Assembly: GCF_005280275.1 (NCBI RefSeq)
Contig: NZ_CP040021.1
Span: 645,001-709,000, forward strand
DNA from: Salinivibrio kushneri
Lineage (GTDB): Bacteria > Pseudomonadota > Gammaproteobacteria > Enterobacterales > Vibrionaceae
Length of the DNA: 64,000 nt
Reading direction: 5' to 3'
A program made the position numbers and the translations under genes. Of the stretch, positions 34,251 through 45,627 are shown in pieces. Each line of letters opens with the position of its first letter. The first letter of the stretch is position 1. The notes beneath the pieces are model-generated. The model was not told the DNA's origin. It did not search any database and saw only the letters and a list, made by a program, of their open reading frames with translations.

Positions 34251-34265
34251 TTGCCAAGGAGAAAC

Positions 34266-35036
34266 ATGAGTTCCCAGTCTCTTGATGCGCAGCTCGAATC
34301 TGCCGCTTTACCGCAGCACATTGCCGTGATCATGGACGGCAATGGACGTTGGGCCAAAGCACGAGGCAAAGCCCGTGTGTTTGGACATAAAGCGGGTGTC
34401 AAAGCGGTGCGTAAAACGGTGAAAGCGGCGTCTGAACTCGGGGTAAAAGCCCTGACGTTATTTGCATTTAGCAGTGAGAACTGGCGTCGTCCTGAAGATG
34501 AAGTAAGCGTATTGATGGAGCTATTTATCAATGTGCTTTCTCGTGAAGTCAAGCGGCTAGACAGTCACGGTGTACAATTACGCATTATCGGTGATACCTC
34601 TCGCTTTAGCCCGTCCCTGCAAACCAAAATCGCTGAAGCCGAAGCGCTGACGGCAAACAATGATCGCTTGGTGCTCAATATTGCTGCTAACTATGGTGGG
34701 CAGTGGGATATTACCCAGGCAACACGCCGAGTGGCCGAAGAGGTCGCCGCGGGGCAGTTGCAACCGAACGATATCGGTGAGCAAGATATTGCTCGCTATT
34801 TGATGTTGGCTGACTTACCGGACGTGGATTTGATGATCCGCACCAGCGGGGAGTGTCGCATCAGTAACTTTATTTTATGGCAAGCCGCTTATGCCGAGCT
34901 GTGTTTTACTGAGCAGTATTGGCCGGACTTCAACGAACAGAGTTTGTATGATGCTGTGGCTTGGTACGTCAACCGAGAACGACGGTTTGGCTGCACGGGC
35001 GAGCAAATTAAAGCCATGATAACCACGGATAAGTAA
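34266..35036 (+). CDS. uppS: Undecaprenyl diphosphate synthase
   Basis: Adds eight isoprene units to farnesyl-PP to give the C55 lipid carrier. From ATG 34266 it is 256 residues, with AAGGAG 3-4 nt upstream; the frame from 34230 runs through the terminator and is not used. The cis-prenyltransferase motifs are clear: [17 protein letters not shown] (catalytic Asp), [11 protein letters not shown] and [19 protein letters not shown]. Confidence 0.96.
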   Translation: MSSQSLDAQLESAALPQHIAVIMDGNGRWAKARGKARVFGHKAGVKAVRKTVKAASELGVKALTLFAFSSENWRRPEDEVSVLMELFINVLSREVKRLDSHGVQLRIIGDTSRFSPSLQTKIAEAEALTANNDRLVLNIAANYGGQWDITQATRRVAEEVAAGQLQPNDIGEQDIARYLMLADLPDVDLMIRTSGECRISNFILWQAAYAELCFTEQYWPDFNEQSLYDAVAWYVNRERRFGCTGEQIKAMITTDK

Positions 35037-35051
35037 CCACGAGGAATCAGT

Positions 35052-35903
35052 TTGCTCAAACAACGAGTTTTAACCGCGGCCTTTTTAGTCCCGTTAGTGG
35101 TCGCGGGCGTTTTCTACTTGCCGTTTCCTGCCTTTGTGGCAGCGATAGCGGTCGTCACGCTTATTGGACTTTGGGAGTGGACGCAATTTGTTTCGGCGTC
35201 GTCACGCCTGCTGACTTTTATCATTCCCGCTGCGGCGTTGGCATTGTCTCTGTTTGCTCTCCCTTTTGACGCCATGGCATTGGGGCACGTCCGTTTACCG
35301 CCTTTTGCGGTCGCCGCCACAGGGGCGGCTTGGTGGCTATTTGCTACTGTTCTTGTGCTCGCATTCCCGCGCTCCGGCAGCTATTGGACCCACAGTAAAC
35401 TCCTTCGTTTGGTGTTTGGCTTGCTCACTATGTTGCCCTTTATGTGGAGTGTGTTGTTACTGCGCGCCGCGGATTATCAATTTTCCACTTACTACGGTGC
35501 CAAATTAGTACTGCTGGTATTTGTGCTGGTTTGGTGTGCGGACAGCGGTGCTTACTTTGCTGGAAAGAAGTTTGGCAAACACAAAATGGCACCGGCGGTG
35601 AGCCCGAATAAGACCCTTGAAGGGTTACTGGGCGGGCTGGCCGCGGCGGTCGGGGTGACCTGGCTGGGTGCCTACGCGTTAGAGCTTCACTTTGCCAACC
35701 TTGGGGTCTTGTTAGCGATTGCGGTGGTAACTGCTTTAGCCTCGGTGTTGGGGGATCTTGCTGAAAGCATGTTTAAGCGTGTGGCAGGGGTCAAAGACAG
35801 TGGTAACCTTCTTCCTGGTCATGGCGGTATTCTCGACCGTATTGACAGTCTAACAGCCGCATTCCCCGTGTTTACTGTGTTGTATTTCGCGTTTGCGAAT
35901 TAA
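35052..35903 (+). CDS. cdsA: Phosphatidate cytidylyltransferase
   Basis: Makes CDP-diacylglycerol from phosphatidic acid and CTP in the inner membrane. At 283 residues it has about eight membrane segments and the CdsA signature near the C-terminus (SVLGDLAESMFKRVAGVKDSGNLLPGHGGILDRIDS, seen at about 233-268). The start is TTG 35052 with AGGA upstream; it gives MLKQRVLTAAF, which aligns with E. coli MLKYRLISAF, and no ATG fits. It lies 15 nt after uppS. Confidence 0.95.
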   Translation: MLKQRVLTAAFLVPLVVAGVFYLPFPAFVAAIAVVTLIGLWEWTQFVSASSRLLTFIIPAAALALSLFALPFDAMALGHVRLPPFAVAATGAAWWLFATVLVLAFPRSGSYWTHSKLLRLVFGLLTMLPFMWSVLLLRAADYQFSTYYGAKLVLLVFVLVWCADSGAYFAGKKFGKHKMAPAVSPNKTLEGLLGGLAAAVGVTWLGAYALELHFANLGVLLAIAVVTALASVLGDLAESMFKRVAGVKDSGNLLPGHGGILDRIDSLTAAFPVFTVLYFAFAN

Positions 35904-35921
35904 GTGAAACGAGTCGTTTAC

Positions 35922-37118
35922 ATGCAAAAAATCACCGTTTTAGGCGCGACAGGTTCGATTGGTACCAGCACATTGAAAGTGGTGGAAGCGAACCCTGAGC
36001 AGTATGACGTCACCGCACTGGCGGCGCATACCAATGTTGAGAAAATGGTCGCCTTGTGTGTCCGTTGGCAGCCCGCATACGCCGCAATGGCGGATGACGG
36101 TGCGGCACATCAATTGCGCAAAGCGCTTGCGGAGAAAGGCCTGCGTACCGAAGTCCTTGGCGGCGCAGAGAGCCTGTGCCACCTCGCGTCACTACCGGAC
36201 GTTGATATGGTGATGGCTGCTGTTGTCGGCGCAGCAGGGTTACCTTCGACCATGGCTGCGGTTAAGGCGGGAAAGCGTGTGCTACTGGCCAATAAAGAGG
36301 CCTTGGTGATGTCAGGGCAGTTCTTTATTGATGCGGTACATCAGTATGGTGCAGAACTGCTGCCGATAGATAGCGAACACAATGCCATTTTTCAATGCTT
36401 GCCTGACGCGGTACAGCAAGCACCTGGACGCTGCGATCTTAACGCCGCTGGGGTCAACAAAATCTTATTAACGGGATCGGGCGGCCCGTTCCGTTATCGC
36501 GATCCGGACAGCTTGGCGGCTGTCAGTATCGAAGAAGCGGTCGCGCATCCTAACTGGTCGATGGGACCGAAAATCTCGGTTGATTCCGCCACCATGATGA
36601 ATAAAGGCTTGGAATACATTGAAGCGCGTTGGTTATTCAACGCCAAGCCTGATCAGTTGGAGGTGGTGATCCATCCTCAGTCAGTGATCCACTCCATGGT
36701 ACAGATGTGTGATGGCTCGGTGTTAGCACAGTTAGGGACACCGGACATGTGCACCCCTATTGCGCATGCGATGGGACACCCCGAACGCGTGCAAGCGCCT
36801 GTCGCGCCCCTCGATTTTACCCAAATTGGTGAGTTTACCTTTATGGCCCCCGATGCCCGGCGTTACCCATGCTTATCGCTCGCCATGACAGCGTGTGAGC
36901 AAGGACAGGCGGCAACGACAAGTTTGAATGCGGCCAATGAACAAGCCGTGGCGGCCTTCTTGGCAGGCAAAGTGGGTTTTATGGATATTGCCCGTATTAA
37001 TGAGCAGGTCATGACTCAGTTGCCGCTCCCGACACCGACAAGCTTGGATTGCTTATTTGAGCTGGATAGAATAGCGCGCATGACTGCAAATGAGCAGATT
37101 GCTAAGGTGGCACGATGA
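35922..37118 (+). CDS. ispC: 1-deoxy-D-xylulose 5-phosphate reductoisomerase (DXR)
   Basis: First committed step of the MEP isoprenoid pathway; converts DXP to MEP with NADPH. From ATG 35922 it is 398 residues, the same as E. coli. The NADPH loop [14 protein letters not shown] is at the start, then [12 protein letters not shown] and [15 protein letters not shown], with metal-ligand Asp/Glu. The in-frame GTG 35904, directly after the cdsA stop, is less likely. Its stop overlaps the rseP start by 4 nt. Confidence 0.96.
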   Translation: MQKITVLGATGSIGTSTLKVVEANPEQYDVTALAAHTNVEKMVALCVRWQPAYAAMADDGAAHQLRKALAEKGLRTEVLGGAESLCHLASLPDVDMVMAAVVGAAGLPSTMAAVKAGKRVLLANKEALVMSGQFFIDAVHQYGAELLPIDSEHNAIFQCLPDAVQQAPGRCDLNAAGVNKILLTGSGGPFRYRDPDSLAAVSIEEAVAHPNWSMGPKISVDSATMMNKGLEYIEARWLFNAKPDQLEVVIHPQSVIHSMVQMCDGSVLAQLGTPDMCTPIAHAMGHPERVQAPVAPLDFTQIGEFTFMAPDARRYPCLSLAMTACEQGQAATTSLNAANEQAVAAFLAGKVGFMDIARINEQVMTQLPLPTPTSLDCLFELDRIARMTANEQIAKVAR

Positions 37119-38470
37119 GTGGGTTTCTATGGAATGCAGCGGCGTTTATCGTCGCACTGGGAATACTGGTTGCGATTCATGAGTTTGGTCATTTCTGGGT
37201 CGCTCGTCGTTGCGGCGTGAAGGTAGAGCGCTTTTCCATTGGTTTTGGCCGTGCACTATGGCGCAAATATGGCAAGGATGGCACTGAGTACGTGATTGCT
37301 GCTATCCCTCTTGGCGGCTATGTCAAAATGTTGGACGAGCGTATTGAGGCAGTGCCTGAGGCGGATAAACCCCTTGCTTTCAACAACCAACCTTTATGGC
37401 AGCGCAGTGCGATTGTTGCTGCTGGCCCCATCGCTAATTTCGTCTTTGCCGTTTTTGCATACTGGCTGGTGATGATGATAGGTGTGCCCGCGGTAAAGCC
37501 AGTGATTGGTGAAATTGCACCCAACTCGATCGCGGCGGATGCGGGAATTGAGTCAGGGATGGAACTAACCCAAGTTTCAGGCGTCGAAACCGCTGATTGG
37601 CAAGCTGTGAATTTTGCGTTGATCGGCCATATCGGTGATGAGAGCATGACCCTCACCGCGAAGCCGACGCCTACATCCAGTTATGACAGAGATTATCAAC
37701 TGGACTTAGACCGATGGCAGTTTAATCCAGAAAAGCAATCGCCACTGACGACATTAGGGATCACGCCTTATCGCCCTGCGATAACGTTATCGATCGCGCA
37801 AGTGGTAGAGGGAAGCGCGGCAGAGCAGGCGGGTCTCAAGCAAGGCGATAAAATTATTGCCGTGGGTGACACCGAGCTGTCGTCATGGGAGCGTTTGGTC
37901 GAGGTGATTAAAGCCAGCCCGAATCAAGCGTTGTCACTGATGGTCATGCGAGAAGGACAGCAACAGTCTGTGGTGCTAACGCCGGATGCGCGCCAAGGCG
38001 ATGGCAAAGTGATAGGTTATGCCGGTATTGCGCCGCAAATGGAAGCGTGGCCGGATTCATATCGGTTTACTCAGCAATATGGACCACTAGCCGCGATACC
38101 TGAAGCGGTAGATAAAACAGGCCAAGTGATCAGTATGACGGTCAATATGATTAAAAAGCTGATTACGGGCGATGTAGGGGTGAATAACTTGAGCGGCCCT
38201 ATATCGATAGCAAAAGGCGCGGGGATGACCGCGGAGATCGGGTTGATCTCATTTTTAGGGTTTATGGCACTGATTAGCGTGAACCTGGGCATTATCAATT
38301 TACTCCCTCTGCCCGTATTGGATGGCGGCCATTTGCTGTTCTTTGGGATTGAGGCTGTCACACGGCGACCGGTATCGGAGCGTGTGCAGGATTTTGGGTA
38401 TCGAATCGGCGCTGCCGTGTTGATGATGGTAATGGCAGTGGCATTGTTTAACGACTTCGCCCGACTTTAA
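37115..38470 (+). CDS. rseP: Site-2 protease RseP
   Basis: Intramembrane zinc metalloprotease that cuts the anti-sigma factor RseA and clears signal-peptide remnants. At 451 residues it has the HEFGH zinc motif (His22, Glu23, His26) in the first membrane segment and two PDZ domains between about 120 and 310. The C-terminal [15 protein letters not shown] supplies the third metal ligand. It overlaps ispC by 4 nt. Next to bamA it links envelope stress control with outer-membrane assembly. Confidence 0.96.
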   Translation: MSGFLWNAAAFIVALGILVAIHEFGHFWVARRCGVKVERFSIGFGRALWRKYGKDGTEYVIAAIPLGGYVKMLDERIEAVPEADKPLAFNNQPLWQRSAIVAAGPIANFVFAVFAYWLVMMIGVPAVKPVIGEIAPNSIAADAGIESGMELTQVSGVETADWQAVNFALIGHIGDESMTLTAKPTPTSSYDRDYQLDLDRWQFNPEKQSPLTTLGITPYRPAITLSIAQVVEGSAAEQAGLKQGDKIIAVGDTELSSWERLVEVIKASPNQALSLMVMREGQQQSVVLTPDARQGDGKVIGYAGIAPQMEAWPDSYRFTQQYGPLAAIPEAVDKTGQVISMTVNMIKKLITGDVGVNNLSGPISIAKGAGMTAEIGLISFLGFMALISVNLGIINLLPLPVLDGGHLLFFGIEAVTRRPVSERVQDFGYRIGAAVLMMVMAVALFNDFARL

Positions 38471-38503
38471 ACGGTTAGTATTCAAGGATAAGTCAGATAG
38501 CAG

Positions 38504-40942
38504 ATGGCGATGAAAAAACTATTAATAGCGTCTCTTTTAGTAAGCAGTAGTATGGCGCATGCTGACGCATTCCAAGTCAGCGATATCCGCTTTGAGGGGC
38601 TACAACGCGTCAGTTTAGGGGCCGCTTTATTGTCGATGCCTGTGCGGGTCGGCGACAAGGTTGACGATGAAGATGTCGCAGACGTCATCAACGCGCTCTT
38701 TGCCTCAGGTAACTTTGAGGATGTACGCGTGTATCGCGATGACGACGCCCTGCTGGTCAAAGTGGTGGAGCGTCCGACTATTGCCAGTATCTCTTTTTCG
38801 GGTAACAAGGCAATCAAGGAAGAGCAGCTACAAGAGAACCTGACGTCGTCAGGCCTTCGGGTTGGTGAAGCGCTCGATCGCACCCAACTGAGCAAAATCG
38901 AAAAAGGCCTCGAGGACTTTTACTACAGTGTGGGTAAATACAGTGCGTCGGTGAAAGCCGTCGTGACGCCCTTGCCCCGCAACCGCGCTGATTTGAAATT
39001 TGTCTTCACCGAAGGTGTGTCTGCCAAAATTGAGCAAATTAACTTTGTCGGTAATGATGTGTTCAGTGATGAGCAATTACGCGATAATTTTGATTTGCGT
39101 GCCGATGTGCCGTGGTGGAACTTTCTCGCCAATGAAAAGTATCAAAAACAGGTTCTTGCGGGCGATCTTGAGAAACTACGCAGTTTTTATCTAAACCGTG
39201 GTTATTTGAAGTTCCGTGTTGAGTCGACACAAGTGGCGATTTCACCTGACAAAAAAGGGGTGTACATCACCTTAAATGTCAATGAAGGCAAGCCTTATCA
39301 GGTCGCTGATTTAGACTTTCGTGGCGATCCACAGAATGAAGACACTTATCGCTCATTGGTCACCTTTACCCGTGGCGATACCTACAACGGCGATAAAGTG
39401 ACCGCACTTGAAGAGGCGATTAAACGGCACCTGGGCGAGACAGGCTTTGCTTATCCGAAAGTGAACACCCTACCCAGCTTTGATGATGATAATCAGCAGG
39501 TGTCGTTAACGGTCAACGTTGAGCCCGGTAAGCGTATTTATGTGCGCAATGTGCGCTTTTCAGGCAACACCACCACCAAAGATGAAGTGTTGCGCCGTGA
39601 AATGCGACAGCTTGAAGGCACTTGGCTTAACTCAAAAGCGGTTACTCGTGGTAAAGAGCGCCTCAGTCGTACCGGCTTTTTCCAAAACGTGGAAGTGGAT
39701 ACCCAGCGGGTGCCAGGCACGGATGATCAAGTCGACGTTAATTATAAGGTTAAAGAAGCTAACTCCGGCAGTATCAACTTTGGTATCGGTTATGGCACCG
39801 AGTCTGGTGCGAGTTTACAGCTCGGCTTACAGCAAGATAACTTTGCCGGTACGGGGAACCGCTTTGGTATCAACGCCATGGTCAACGACTATCGCAAAAA
39901 CCTGACGCTTGAGTACCGTGACCCTTACTTTACCCTCGATGGTGTGAGCCTCGGCGGTAAGGTATTTTATAACGAGTTTGAAGCCCGTGACGCCAATATC
40001 GTTGAGTACACCAACCAAAGTTACGGTACCAACCTCACATGGGGCTTTTGGACTGACGAGCTGAACTCGATTGATTTCTCGCTAGGGTACACCCACAACA
40101 AGATTGAGAACCTCGGCAGTTATTATCAAATTGATAAGTTCTTAGACCTTCACCAAGATAACCTTAATCACAATGAAGGCCTGGAAGTTGACGACTTTGA
40201 TATGTCGGTATCCTGGACGCGCAATAATCTCAACCGCGGCTACTTCCCAACCGCGGGTAACTACCAACGCGCATCGTATCGGATGACTGTACCTGGCTCG
40301 GATGTGCAGTACTTTAAAATGCAGTATGACATCCGCCAATACGTGCCGTTGACACAAGAGCACGAGTTTACGCTGTTGATGCGTGGTCGACTTGGCTATG
40401 GTAACGGTTATGGTCAAACCAATGGCCAAGATCATATGCTGCCGTTTTATGAAAACTATTACGCAGGGGGCTTCTCGTCACTGCGTGGCTTCCGTTCCAA
40501 TACGGTAGGCCCCAAAGCGGTCTATAAAGATAAGTCGGAAGGAGGATCTGAGCAATCAGACGGAGACGTTGAGTACTCAGAAGGCAGCTATGGTTCGAGT
40601 GATGCCGTAGGTGGTAATGCTATGGCACGCGCGAGTGCCGAGTTGATTGTGCCAACACCGTTTGCTTCAGAGGAAGCGCGTGAGCAAATCCGTACCAGTG
40701 TATTTATCGATGCCGCCTCAGTGTGGGACACTGAATTTGATCGCCAAGAATTGGTCGACATGGGCTATCCCGCCGGTACAAAAGACTATTCCGATCCCTC
40801 CAATATCAGTGCCTCTTACGGCATGGCATTGCAGTGGATGTCCCCGATGGCACCTTTGGTATTTTCCATCGCAAAACCTATTACAAGCCAGCCTGGCGAC
40901 GATGAAGAGTTCTTTACCTTCACGATCGGGCGCACATTCTGA
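38504..40942 (+). CDS. bamA: Outer-membrane assembly factor BamA
   Basis: Core of the BAM machine that inserts beta-barrel proteins. At 812 residues it has a signal peptide (MAMKKLLIASLLVSSSMAHA, cleavage near ADA), five POTRA domains (to about residue 420) and a C-terminal barrel ending in FTFTIGRTF with a terminal Phe. An acidic loop rich in Glu, Gly and Ser near 675-700 may be surface exposed. ATG 38510 is an alternative start. It lies before skp, as usual. Confidence 0.96.
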   Translation: MAMKKLLIASLLVSSSMAHADAFQVSDIRFEGLQRVSLGAALLSMPVRVGDKVDDEDVADVINALFASGNFEDVRVYRDDDALLVKVVERPTIASISFSGNKAIKEEQLQENLTSSGLRVGEALDRTQLSKIEKGLEDFYYSVGKYSASVKAVVTPLPRNRADLKFVFTEGVSAKIEQINFVGNDVFSDEQLRDNFDLRADVPWWNFLANEKYQKQVLAGDLEKLRSFYLNRGYLKFRVESTQVAISPDKKGVYITLNVNEGKPYQVADLDFRGDPQNEDTYRSLVTFTRGDTYNGDKVTALEEAIKRHLGETGFAYPKVNTLPSFDDDNQQVSLTVNVEPGKRIYVRNVRFSGNTTTKDEVLRREMRQLEGTWLNSKAVTRGKERLSRTGFFQNVEVDTQRVPGTDDQVDVNYKVKEANSGSINFGIGYGTESGASLQLGLQQDNFAGTGNRFGINAMVNDYRKNLTLEYRDPYFTLDGVSLGGKVFYNEFEARDANIVEYTNQSYGTNLTWGFWTDELNSIDFSLGYTHNKIENLGSYYQIDKFLDLHQDNLNHNEGLEVDDFDMSVSWTRNNLNRGYFPTAGNYQRASYRMTVPGSDVQYFKMQYDIRQYVPLTQEHEFTLLMRGRLGYGNGYGQTNGQDHMLPFYENYYAGGFSSLRGFRSNTVGPKAVYKDKSEGGSEQSDGDVEYSEGSYGSSDAVGGNAMARASAELIVPTPFASEEAREQIRTSVFIDAASVWDTEFDRQELVDMGYPAGTKDYSDPSNISASYGMALQWMSPMAPLVFSIAKPITSQPGDDEEFFTFTIGRTF

Positions 40943-40962
40943 TGATCAGAAAGGAGACTATT

Positions 40963-41472
40963 GTGAAATCATTTTTGAAAGCAGCGGGACTGAGTGTCGC
41001 GGTATTGACGACGTCCATGTACGCATCAGCGGCTGATGCTGCACAGAAGGTGGGCTACGTATCAACCGGGGCCGTGATGTCGCAACTGGCGAAGAAAAAC
41101 AACCTCAATGAGAAGCTACGCGGTGAATTTAAAGACCGAGTGGCCGAAATTGAACGCTTGAAAGAGAAGCTCTCTGAAGGCGTAGAGAAGCTCAAGCGTA
41201 ATGGTGAGCTGATGAGTGAAGACGAGCGCGTGAAGCTGCAGCGCAAACTCCAATCGATGGAGTCGGATTACAAGCTGAAAGTGAAAGCGCTTCAAGAAGA
41301 TCAACGCAAGCGTGGTGGTCAAGAAGAGTCTAAACTAGTCAAAAAGCTCAAGACAGCGGTTGACCAAGTAGCCGAGCAAGAAGGCTATGACATGGTGATT
41401 GATGCTAATGCCGTTTTATACGCCAACCCAAGTGATGACTTATCTGAAAAAGTGATCAACGCAGTTAAATAA
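40963..41472 (+). CDS. skp: Periplasmic chaperone Skp (OmpH)
   Basis: Trimeric chaperone that carries unfolded outer-membrane proteins to BAM. From GTG 40963 it is 169 residues, with AAAGGAG 6-7 nt upstream; the ATG at 40942 overlaps the bamA stop but has no ribosome site. A signal peptide (cleavage near YASAADA) precedes [13 protein letters not shown] and a long, highly charged coiled-coil tentacle region (about 50-125). Confidence 0.92.
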   Translation: MKSFLKAAGLSVAVLTTSMYASAADAAQKVGYVSTGAVMSQLAKKNNLNEKLRGEFKDRVAEIERLKEKLSEGVEKLKRNGELMSEDERVKLQRKLQSMESDYKLKVKALQEDQRKRGGQEESKLVKKLKTAVDQVAEQEGYDMVIDANAVLYANPSDDLSEKVINAVK

Positions 41473-41486
41473 CCGTCGAGGAGCCC

Positions 41487-42512
41487 ATGGTTTCGATTAC
41501 TCTCGCTGAATTAGCGGATAAACTGGATGCACAGCTCCACGGAGATGGCGCTGTAACGATAAACTCGCTTGCAGGGATGAATTCAGCGGGAGAAGGGCAA
41601 ATTACCTTCTTATCCAGCCCTAAATACCGTAAAAACTTGTCACTGTGCCGCGCCAGTGCTGTGATGCTAAAAGAGGGCGATCTGTCGTATTGCCAAGGCA
41701 ACGCCTTGGTCGTGTCAGACCCCTACTTGGCTTACGCCAAAGTGGCGCAGATTCTCGACTCGACGCCCGCTTGTGCCACCGATATTGCCGCATCCGCGGT
41801 GGTGGCTGACGATGCGGTGTTGGGAGAGGGCGTGGCAATTGGCCCGAATGCGGTGATTGAATCTGGCGCGCTTATTGGCGATGGAGCACAAATCGGTGCG
41901 GGTTGCTTTGTCGGTAAAGGGGCAAAAGTGGGCGCGCGTACCAAGCTTTGGGCGAATGTCACGCTTTATCATGAGGTAGTGATAGGGCAGGACTGCTTGA
42001 TTCAAGCGGGTACCGTGATCGGTGCGGACGGGTTTGGCTATGCCAATGATAAAGGCAAGTGGGTGAAAATCCCTCAGCTTGGCCGCGTTGTGATCGGGGA
42101 TCGCGTCGAAATTGGTGCGTGTACCACCATTGACCGTGGGGCATTGGATGATACCGAAATTGCTGATGGAGTGATTATCGACAACCAGTGCCAGATTGCG
42201 CATAATGTGTCGATCGGTGAGAACACAGCAATCGCGGGTGCCACAGTGATGGCAGGCAGTCTCAAAGTAGGCAAACACTGCATCATCGGCGGCGCCAGCG
42301 TGTTTAATGGCCATATGGAAATCACAGATAACGTGACCATCACGGGAATGGCGATGGTGATGCGGCCAATCACTGAGCCGGGCATGTATTCGTCCGGCAT
42401 TCCGTTGCAGCCCAACCGCGAGTGGCGGAAGACTGCCGCACGTGTACTCAAGATTGATGAGATGCACAAGCGGCTCAAAGAGCTGGAAAATCAGCTCGAT
42501 AAACAAGATTAA
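41487..42512 (+). CDS. lpxD: UDP-3-O-(3-hydroxyacyl)glucosamine N-acyltransferase LpxD
   Basis: Third step of lipid A synthesis. At 341 residues it has an N-terminal uridine-binding domain ([13 protein letters not shown]), a left-handed beta-helix of hexapeptide repeats (about 110-290), the catalytic His in [12 protein letters not shown], and a C-terminal helical tail. GAGGAG-type ribosome sequence precedes ATG. It lies 14 nt after skp. Confidence 0.96.
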   Translation: MVSITLAELADKLDAQLHGDGAVTINSLAGMNSAGEGQITFLSSPKYRKNLSLCRASAVMLKEGDLSYCQGNALVVSDPYLAYAKVAQILDSTPACATDIAASAVVADDAVLGEGVAIGPNAVIESGALIGDGAQIGAGCFVGKGAKVGARTKLWANVTLYHEVVIGQDCLIQAGTVIGADGFGYANDKGKWVKIPQLGRVVIGDRVEIGACTTIDRGALDDTEIADGVIIDNQCQIAHNVSIGENTAIAGATVMAGSLKVGKHCIIGGASVFNGHMEITDNVTITGMAMVMRPITEPGMYSSGIPLQPNREWRKTAARVLKIDEMHKRLKELENQLDKQD

Positions 42513-42559
42513 CGCCGAGATGACAGGCCCGCCTTAGTAACGCGGGCCGTTTTGCGTTA

Positions 42560-43048
42560 ATGAAGTCAATATTGGATTTGAACGGGAATACTACCTTGAC
42601 TCGCGAAAACAAAGTTCTACATATCAACGAAATCAAAGAGCTGTTACCACATCGCTATCCTTTTTTGTTGATTGATCGCGTTATCGATTTTGAAGAAGGG
42701 CAATACCTTCACGCGATTAAAAACATCACTGTTAATGAGCCGCAATTTACGGGTCATTTCCCGCAGTTGCCTGTTTTACCAGGCGTACTCATTCTAGAGG
42801 CCATGGCGCAAGCAACAGGCTTGTTGGCATTTAAGACCTTCGGTAAGCCGAAAGACAACGAGCTATACTACTTTGCAAGCATTGATAATGCGAAATTCCG
42901 CCGTCCGGTTTCACCGGGCGACCAATTGGTGCTTGAGGTGGAGTTTATTAGAGAGCGTCGAGGTATTGCGGCCTTTAATGGGGTCGCGAAAGTAGATGGC
43001 GAGGTTGTCTGCTCGGCGGAACTGAAGTGCGCAAGAAGAGAGATCTAA
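42560..43048 (+). CDS. fabZ: 3-hydroxyacyl-[acyl-carrier-protein] dehydratase FabZ
   Basis: Dehydrates 3-hydroxyacyl-ACP in fatty-acid elongation; balances lipid A and phospholipid supply. The hot-dog fold motif [15 protein letters not shown] and the active-site [22 protein letters not shown] (catalytic His and Glu) are intact. The start is uncertain: ATG 42560 gives 162 residues with no ribosome site. TTG 42596 gives 150, the usual family length, with GGGA 8 nt upstream. It lies between lpxD and lpxA, as normal. Confidence 0.95.
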   Translation: MKSILDLNGNTTLTRENKVLHINEIKELLPHRYPFLLIDRVIDFEEGQYLHAIKNITVNEPQFTGHFPQLPVLPGVLILEAMAQATGLLAFKTFGKPKDNELYYFASIDNAKFRRPVSPGDQLVLEVEFIRERRGIAAFNGVAKVDGEVVCSAELKCARREI

Positions 43049-43050
43049 TT

Positions 43051-43839
43051 GTGATCCACGAAACGGCTTACATTCACCCCACTGCGGTTGTCGAAGACGG
43101 CGTCGTATTGGGCGAAAATGTCAACATTGGCGCTTTTTCTTATATTGGCGAAGGGGTTGAAATCGGCGCGGGCACCGAGGTGATGACACATGTTGTGATC
43201 AAAGGCCCGACCCGTATCGGCGCAGATAACCGCATTTATCAATTCGCGTCCATTGGTGAGGCGTGCCAAGATCTCAAATATGCTGGGGAGCCAACCACGC
43301 TAGAAATTGGTGATCGCAACACCATTCGTGAAAGCGTGACCATGCATCGTGGTACGGTCCAAGATAAAGGCGAAACCAAAGTTGGTAGTGACAACCTGTT
43401 TATGATTAATGCCCACGTCGCCCATGATTGCGTGGTCGGTAATCATTGTATTTTTGCCAACAACGCCACCTTAGCGGGCCACGTTCATGTCGATGATTAT
43501 GCGATTGTCGGCGGCATGTCCGCCATTCACCAGTTCTGCGTCATTGGTAGTCACGCGATGCTCGGTGGCGGGTCGATAGTCGTACAAGATGTTCCGCCTT
43601 ATGTGATGGCACAGGGCAATCATTGCGCGCCATTTGGCATTAATGTTGAAGGGCTCAAACGCCGTGGCTTTGAAAAGTCCTCCATCCGGGCGATTCGTTC
43701 GGTGTACAAAAACATGTATCGCTCAGGCAAAACACTGGAAGAAGTGAAAAAAGAGCTGGCCGAGCAAGCGGATAGTGAGCCGGCGCTAGCGCTGTTTATT
43801 GACTTTTTTGAGCGTTCGACGCGAGGCGTTATTCGTTGA
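43051..43839 (+). CDS. lpxA: UDP-N-acetylglucosamine O-acyltransferase LpxA
   Basis: First acylation of lipid A synthesis. From GTG 43051 it is 262 residues, identical in length to E. coli LpxA, starting with [16 protein letters not shown]. Hexapeptide beta-helix repeats cover residues 1-190; the catalytic His is in [15 protein letters not shown]. The in-frame GTG 43027 overlaps fabZ and is rejected. The stop shares a base with the lpxB start (TGATG). Confidence 0.96.
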   Translation: MIHETAYIHPTAVVEDGVVLGENVNIGAFSYIGEGVEIGAGTEVMTHVVIKGPTRIGADNRIYQFASIGEACQDLKYAGEPTTLEIGDRNTIRESVTMHRGTVQDKGETKVGSDNLFMINAHVAHDCVVGNHCIFANNATLAGHVHVDDYAIVGGMSAIHQFCVIGSHAMLGGGSIVVQDVPPYVMAQGNHCAPFGINVEGLKRRGFEKSSIRAIRSVYKNMYRSGKTLEEVKKELAEQADSEPALALFIDFFERSTRGVIR

Positions 43840-44993
43840 TGTTACCCAGTGAACGCCCATTACGTGTTGGAATTGTCGCCGGGGAAATCTCCGGCGATGT
43901 TTTAGGTGAAGGCCTAATCAAAGCGATGCGGGCTCAACATCCTCATGTTGAGTTTGTCGGCATTGGGGGGCCAAGAATGATGGCTCAAGGCTGCCATAGC
44001 TTATTCGATATGGAAGAGCTGTCGGTCATGGGGCTGGTAGAAGTGCTGGGACGGCTACCACGTTTGCTGAAAGTAAAAACGGCGTTGGTTAAGCACTTTA
44101 CCGTCAATCCGCCAGATGTCTTCATTGGTATCGATGCCCCGGATTTTAATCTACGCCTCGAGGCGTCGTTAAAACAAGCAGGGATAAAAACCGTCCATTA
44201 TGTTAGCCCATCAGTGTGGGCATGGCGGCAAAAGCGGATTTTTAAGATTGCCGCGGCAACGGATCTGGTTCTGGCTTTTTTGCCCTTCGAGAAAGCGTTT
44301 TACGATAAGTTCGACGTGCCTTGTGCCTTTGTCGGCCACACCATGGCCGATAGCATTCCGATGCAGGTGGATAAACTCGCCGCGCAGCGCGCGCTTGGGC
44401 TGGATAGCAGCAAGCGCTGGCTAGCCGTGCTACCCGGTAGCCGTGGCAGTGAAATGTCGATGTTAGCCCCGCCGTTTATAAAAGCGTGTCAGCAACTGGC
44501 AGCACGACACCCTGATCTGGGCTTTGTGGTGGCGCTTGTTAACGAGACTCGACGCCAGCAATTTGAACAGATCTGGCAGACGATTGCGCCTGAACTGTCA
44601 TTTATGCTGGTTGACGATACGGCGCGCCAAGTGATTAGCGCGGCTGACTCGGTATTACTTGCTTCGGGCACAGTCGCGTTAGAGTGTATGTTACTGAAGC
44701 GTCCGATGGTGGTAGGATACAAAGTCAAGCCTGTCACGGCATGGCTTGCCAAACGCTTGTTGAAAACAAAGTATGTCTCCTTACCCAATATTCTCGCTGA
44801 CGCACCTTTAGTGCCTGAATTGCTGCAAGAAGAGTGTCAACCAGAGGCGTTAGCGGATGCGGTTAGCGCTCAGCTTTATAGTGATAACCAAGCATTGTTG
44901 ACCACCTTTACTGAGTTGCATCACACTATCCGCAAAGATGCGGATACGTCTGCAGCCAATGCCGTATTAACTTTATTAGATGATCATGACTGA
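43839..44993 (+). CDS. lpxB: Lipid-A-disaccharide synthase LpxB
   Basis: Glycosyltransferase (GT19) that joins UDP-diacylglucosamine and lipid X. From ATG 43839 it has 384 residues; the TTG at 43836 is less likely. Family motifs: [21 protein letters not shown], the [11 protein letters not shown] loop, [14 protein letters not shown] and [22 protein letters not shown]. It is coupled to lpxA and overlaps rnhB by 14 nt. Confidence 0.96.
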   Translation: MLPSERPLRVGIVAGEISGDVLGEGLIKAMRAQHPHVEFVGIGGPRMMAQGCHSLFDMEELSVMGLVEVLGRLPRLLKVKTALVKHFTVNPPDVFIGIDAPDFNLRLEASLKQAGIKTVHYVSPSVWAWRQKRIFKIAAATDLVLAFLPFEKAFYDKFDVPCAFVGHTMADSIPMQVDKLAAQRALGLDSSKRWLAVLPGSRGSEMSMLAPPFIKACQQLAARHPDLGFVVALVNETRRQQFEQIWQTIAPELSFMLVDDTARQVISAADSVLLASGTVALECMLLKRPMVVGYKVKPVTAWLAKRLLKTKYVSLPNILADAPLVPELLQEECQPEALADAVSAQLYSDNQALLTTFTELHHTIRKDADTSAANAVLTLLDDHD

Positions 44994-45585
44994 ACACGCT
45001 TTTCAATACCCTGACGCACAGCTTATCGCGGGGGTCGACGAAGTCGGACGTGGGCCCTTGGTCGGTGCCGTGGTCACTGCCGCGGTGATTCTCGATCCCG
45101 CGCAGCCTATTGTGGGTTTGACAGATTCGAAAAAACTGAGCGAGAAAAAGCGTCTTGCCTTGTATGATGAAATCAAACAAAAAGCCTTGGCTTGGTCAGT
45201 CGGGCGCGCAGAGCCTGATGAAATCGATTCGCTGAATATTTTACACGCCACCATGCTGGCGATGCAGCGCGCGGTTGATGGCTTGTCAGTGACGCCGGAT
45301 TACGCATTAATTGACGGCAACCGGATACCACCCTTGTCGATGCCTGCTGAGGCTGTGGTTAAAGGTGACTTGCGGGTCGCAGAAATTAGCGCCGCCTCGA
45401 TCTTGGCAAAAGTCGATCGTGACCATGAAATGGCTATGTTGGACGCCGCTTACCCGAATTATGGGTTTGCGCAACATAAGGGCTATCCCACCAAGGTCCA
45501 CATGGCAGCGTTAGCCGAGCATGGCGCATTACCTATGCACCGTAAAAGTTTTAAACCCGTTAAGCGCGCACTGGGCATTGACTAG
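44980..45585 (+). CDS. rnhB: Ribonuclease HII
   Basis: Cuts RNA in DNA-RNA hybrids and at single ribonucleotides. At 201 residues it has the first two carboxylates in [14 protein letters not shown], then [12 protein letters not shown] and [17 protein letters not shown] 44986 is an alternative start. It overlaps the end of lpxB by 14 nt and precedes dnaE by 42 nt, the conserved order. Confidence 0.95.
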   Translation: MIMTEHAFQYPDAQLIAGVDEVGRGPLVGAVVTAAVILDPAQPIVGLTDSKKLSEKKRLALYDEIKQKALAWSVGRAEPDEIDSLNILHATMLAMQRAVDGLSVTPDYALIDGNRIPPLSMPAEAVVKGDLRVAEISAASILAKVDRDHEMAMLDAAYPNYGFAQHKGYPTKVHMAALAEHGALPMHRKSFKPVKRALGID

Positions 45586-45627
45586 TCGTGTGATCCCAGC
45601 CCTTATTACCGTTAAGTAACGAGCCGT

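Noticed and set aside
41715-42506. A 263-codon frame on the minus strand
   Set aside because: Antisense to lpxD, whose hexapeptide repeats keep that frame open; His/Asn-rich product with no sense.
42560-42595. Extra 12 N-terminal residues as a targeting signal of FabZ
   Set aside because: They are not hydrophobic, lack a ribosome site and are absent from the family; more likely a non-coding lead before TTG 42596.
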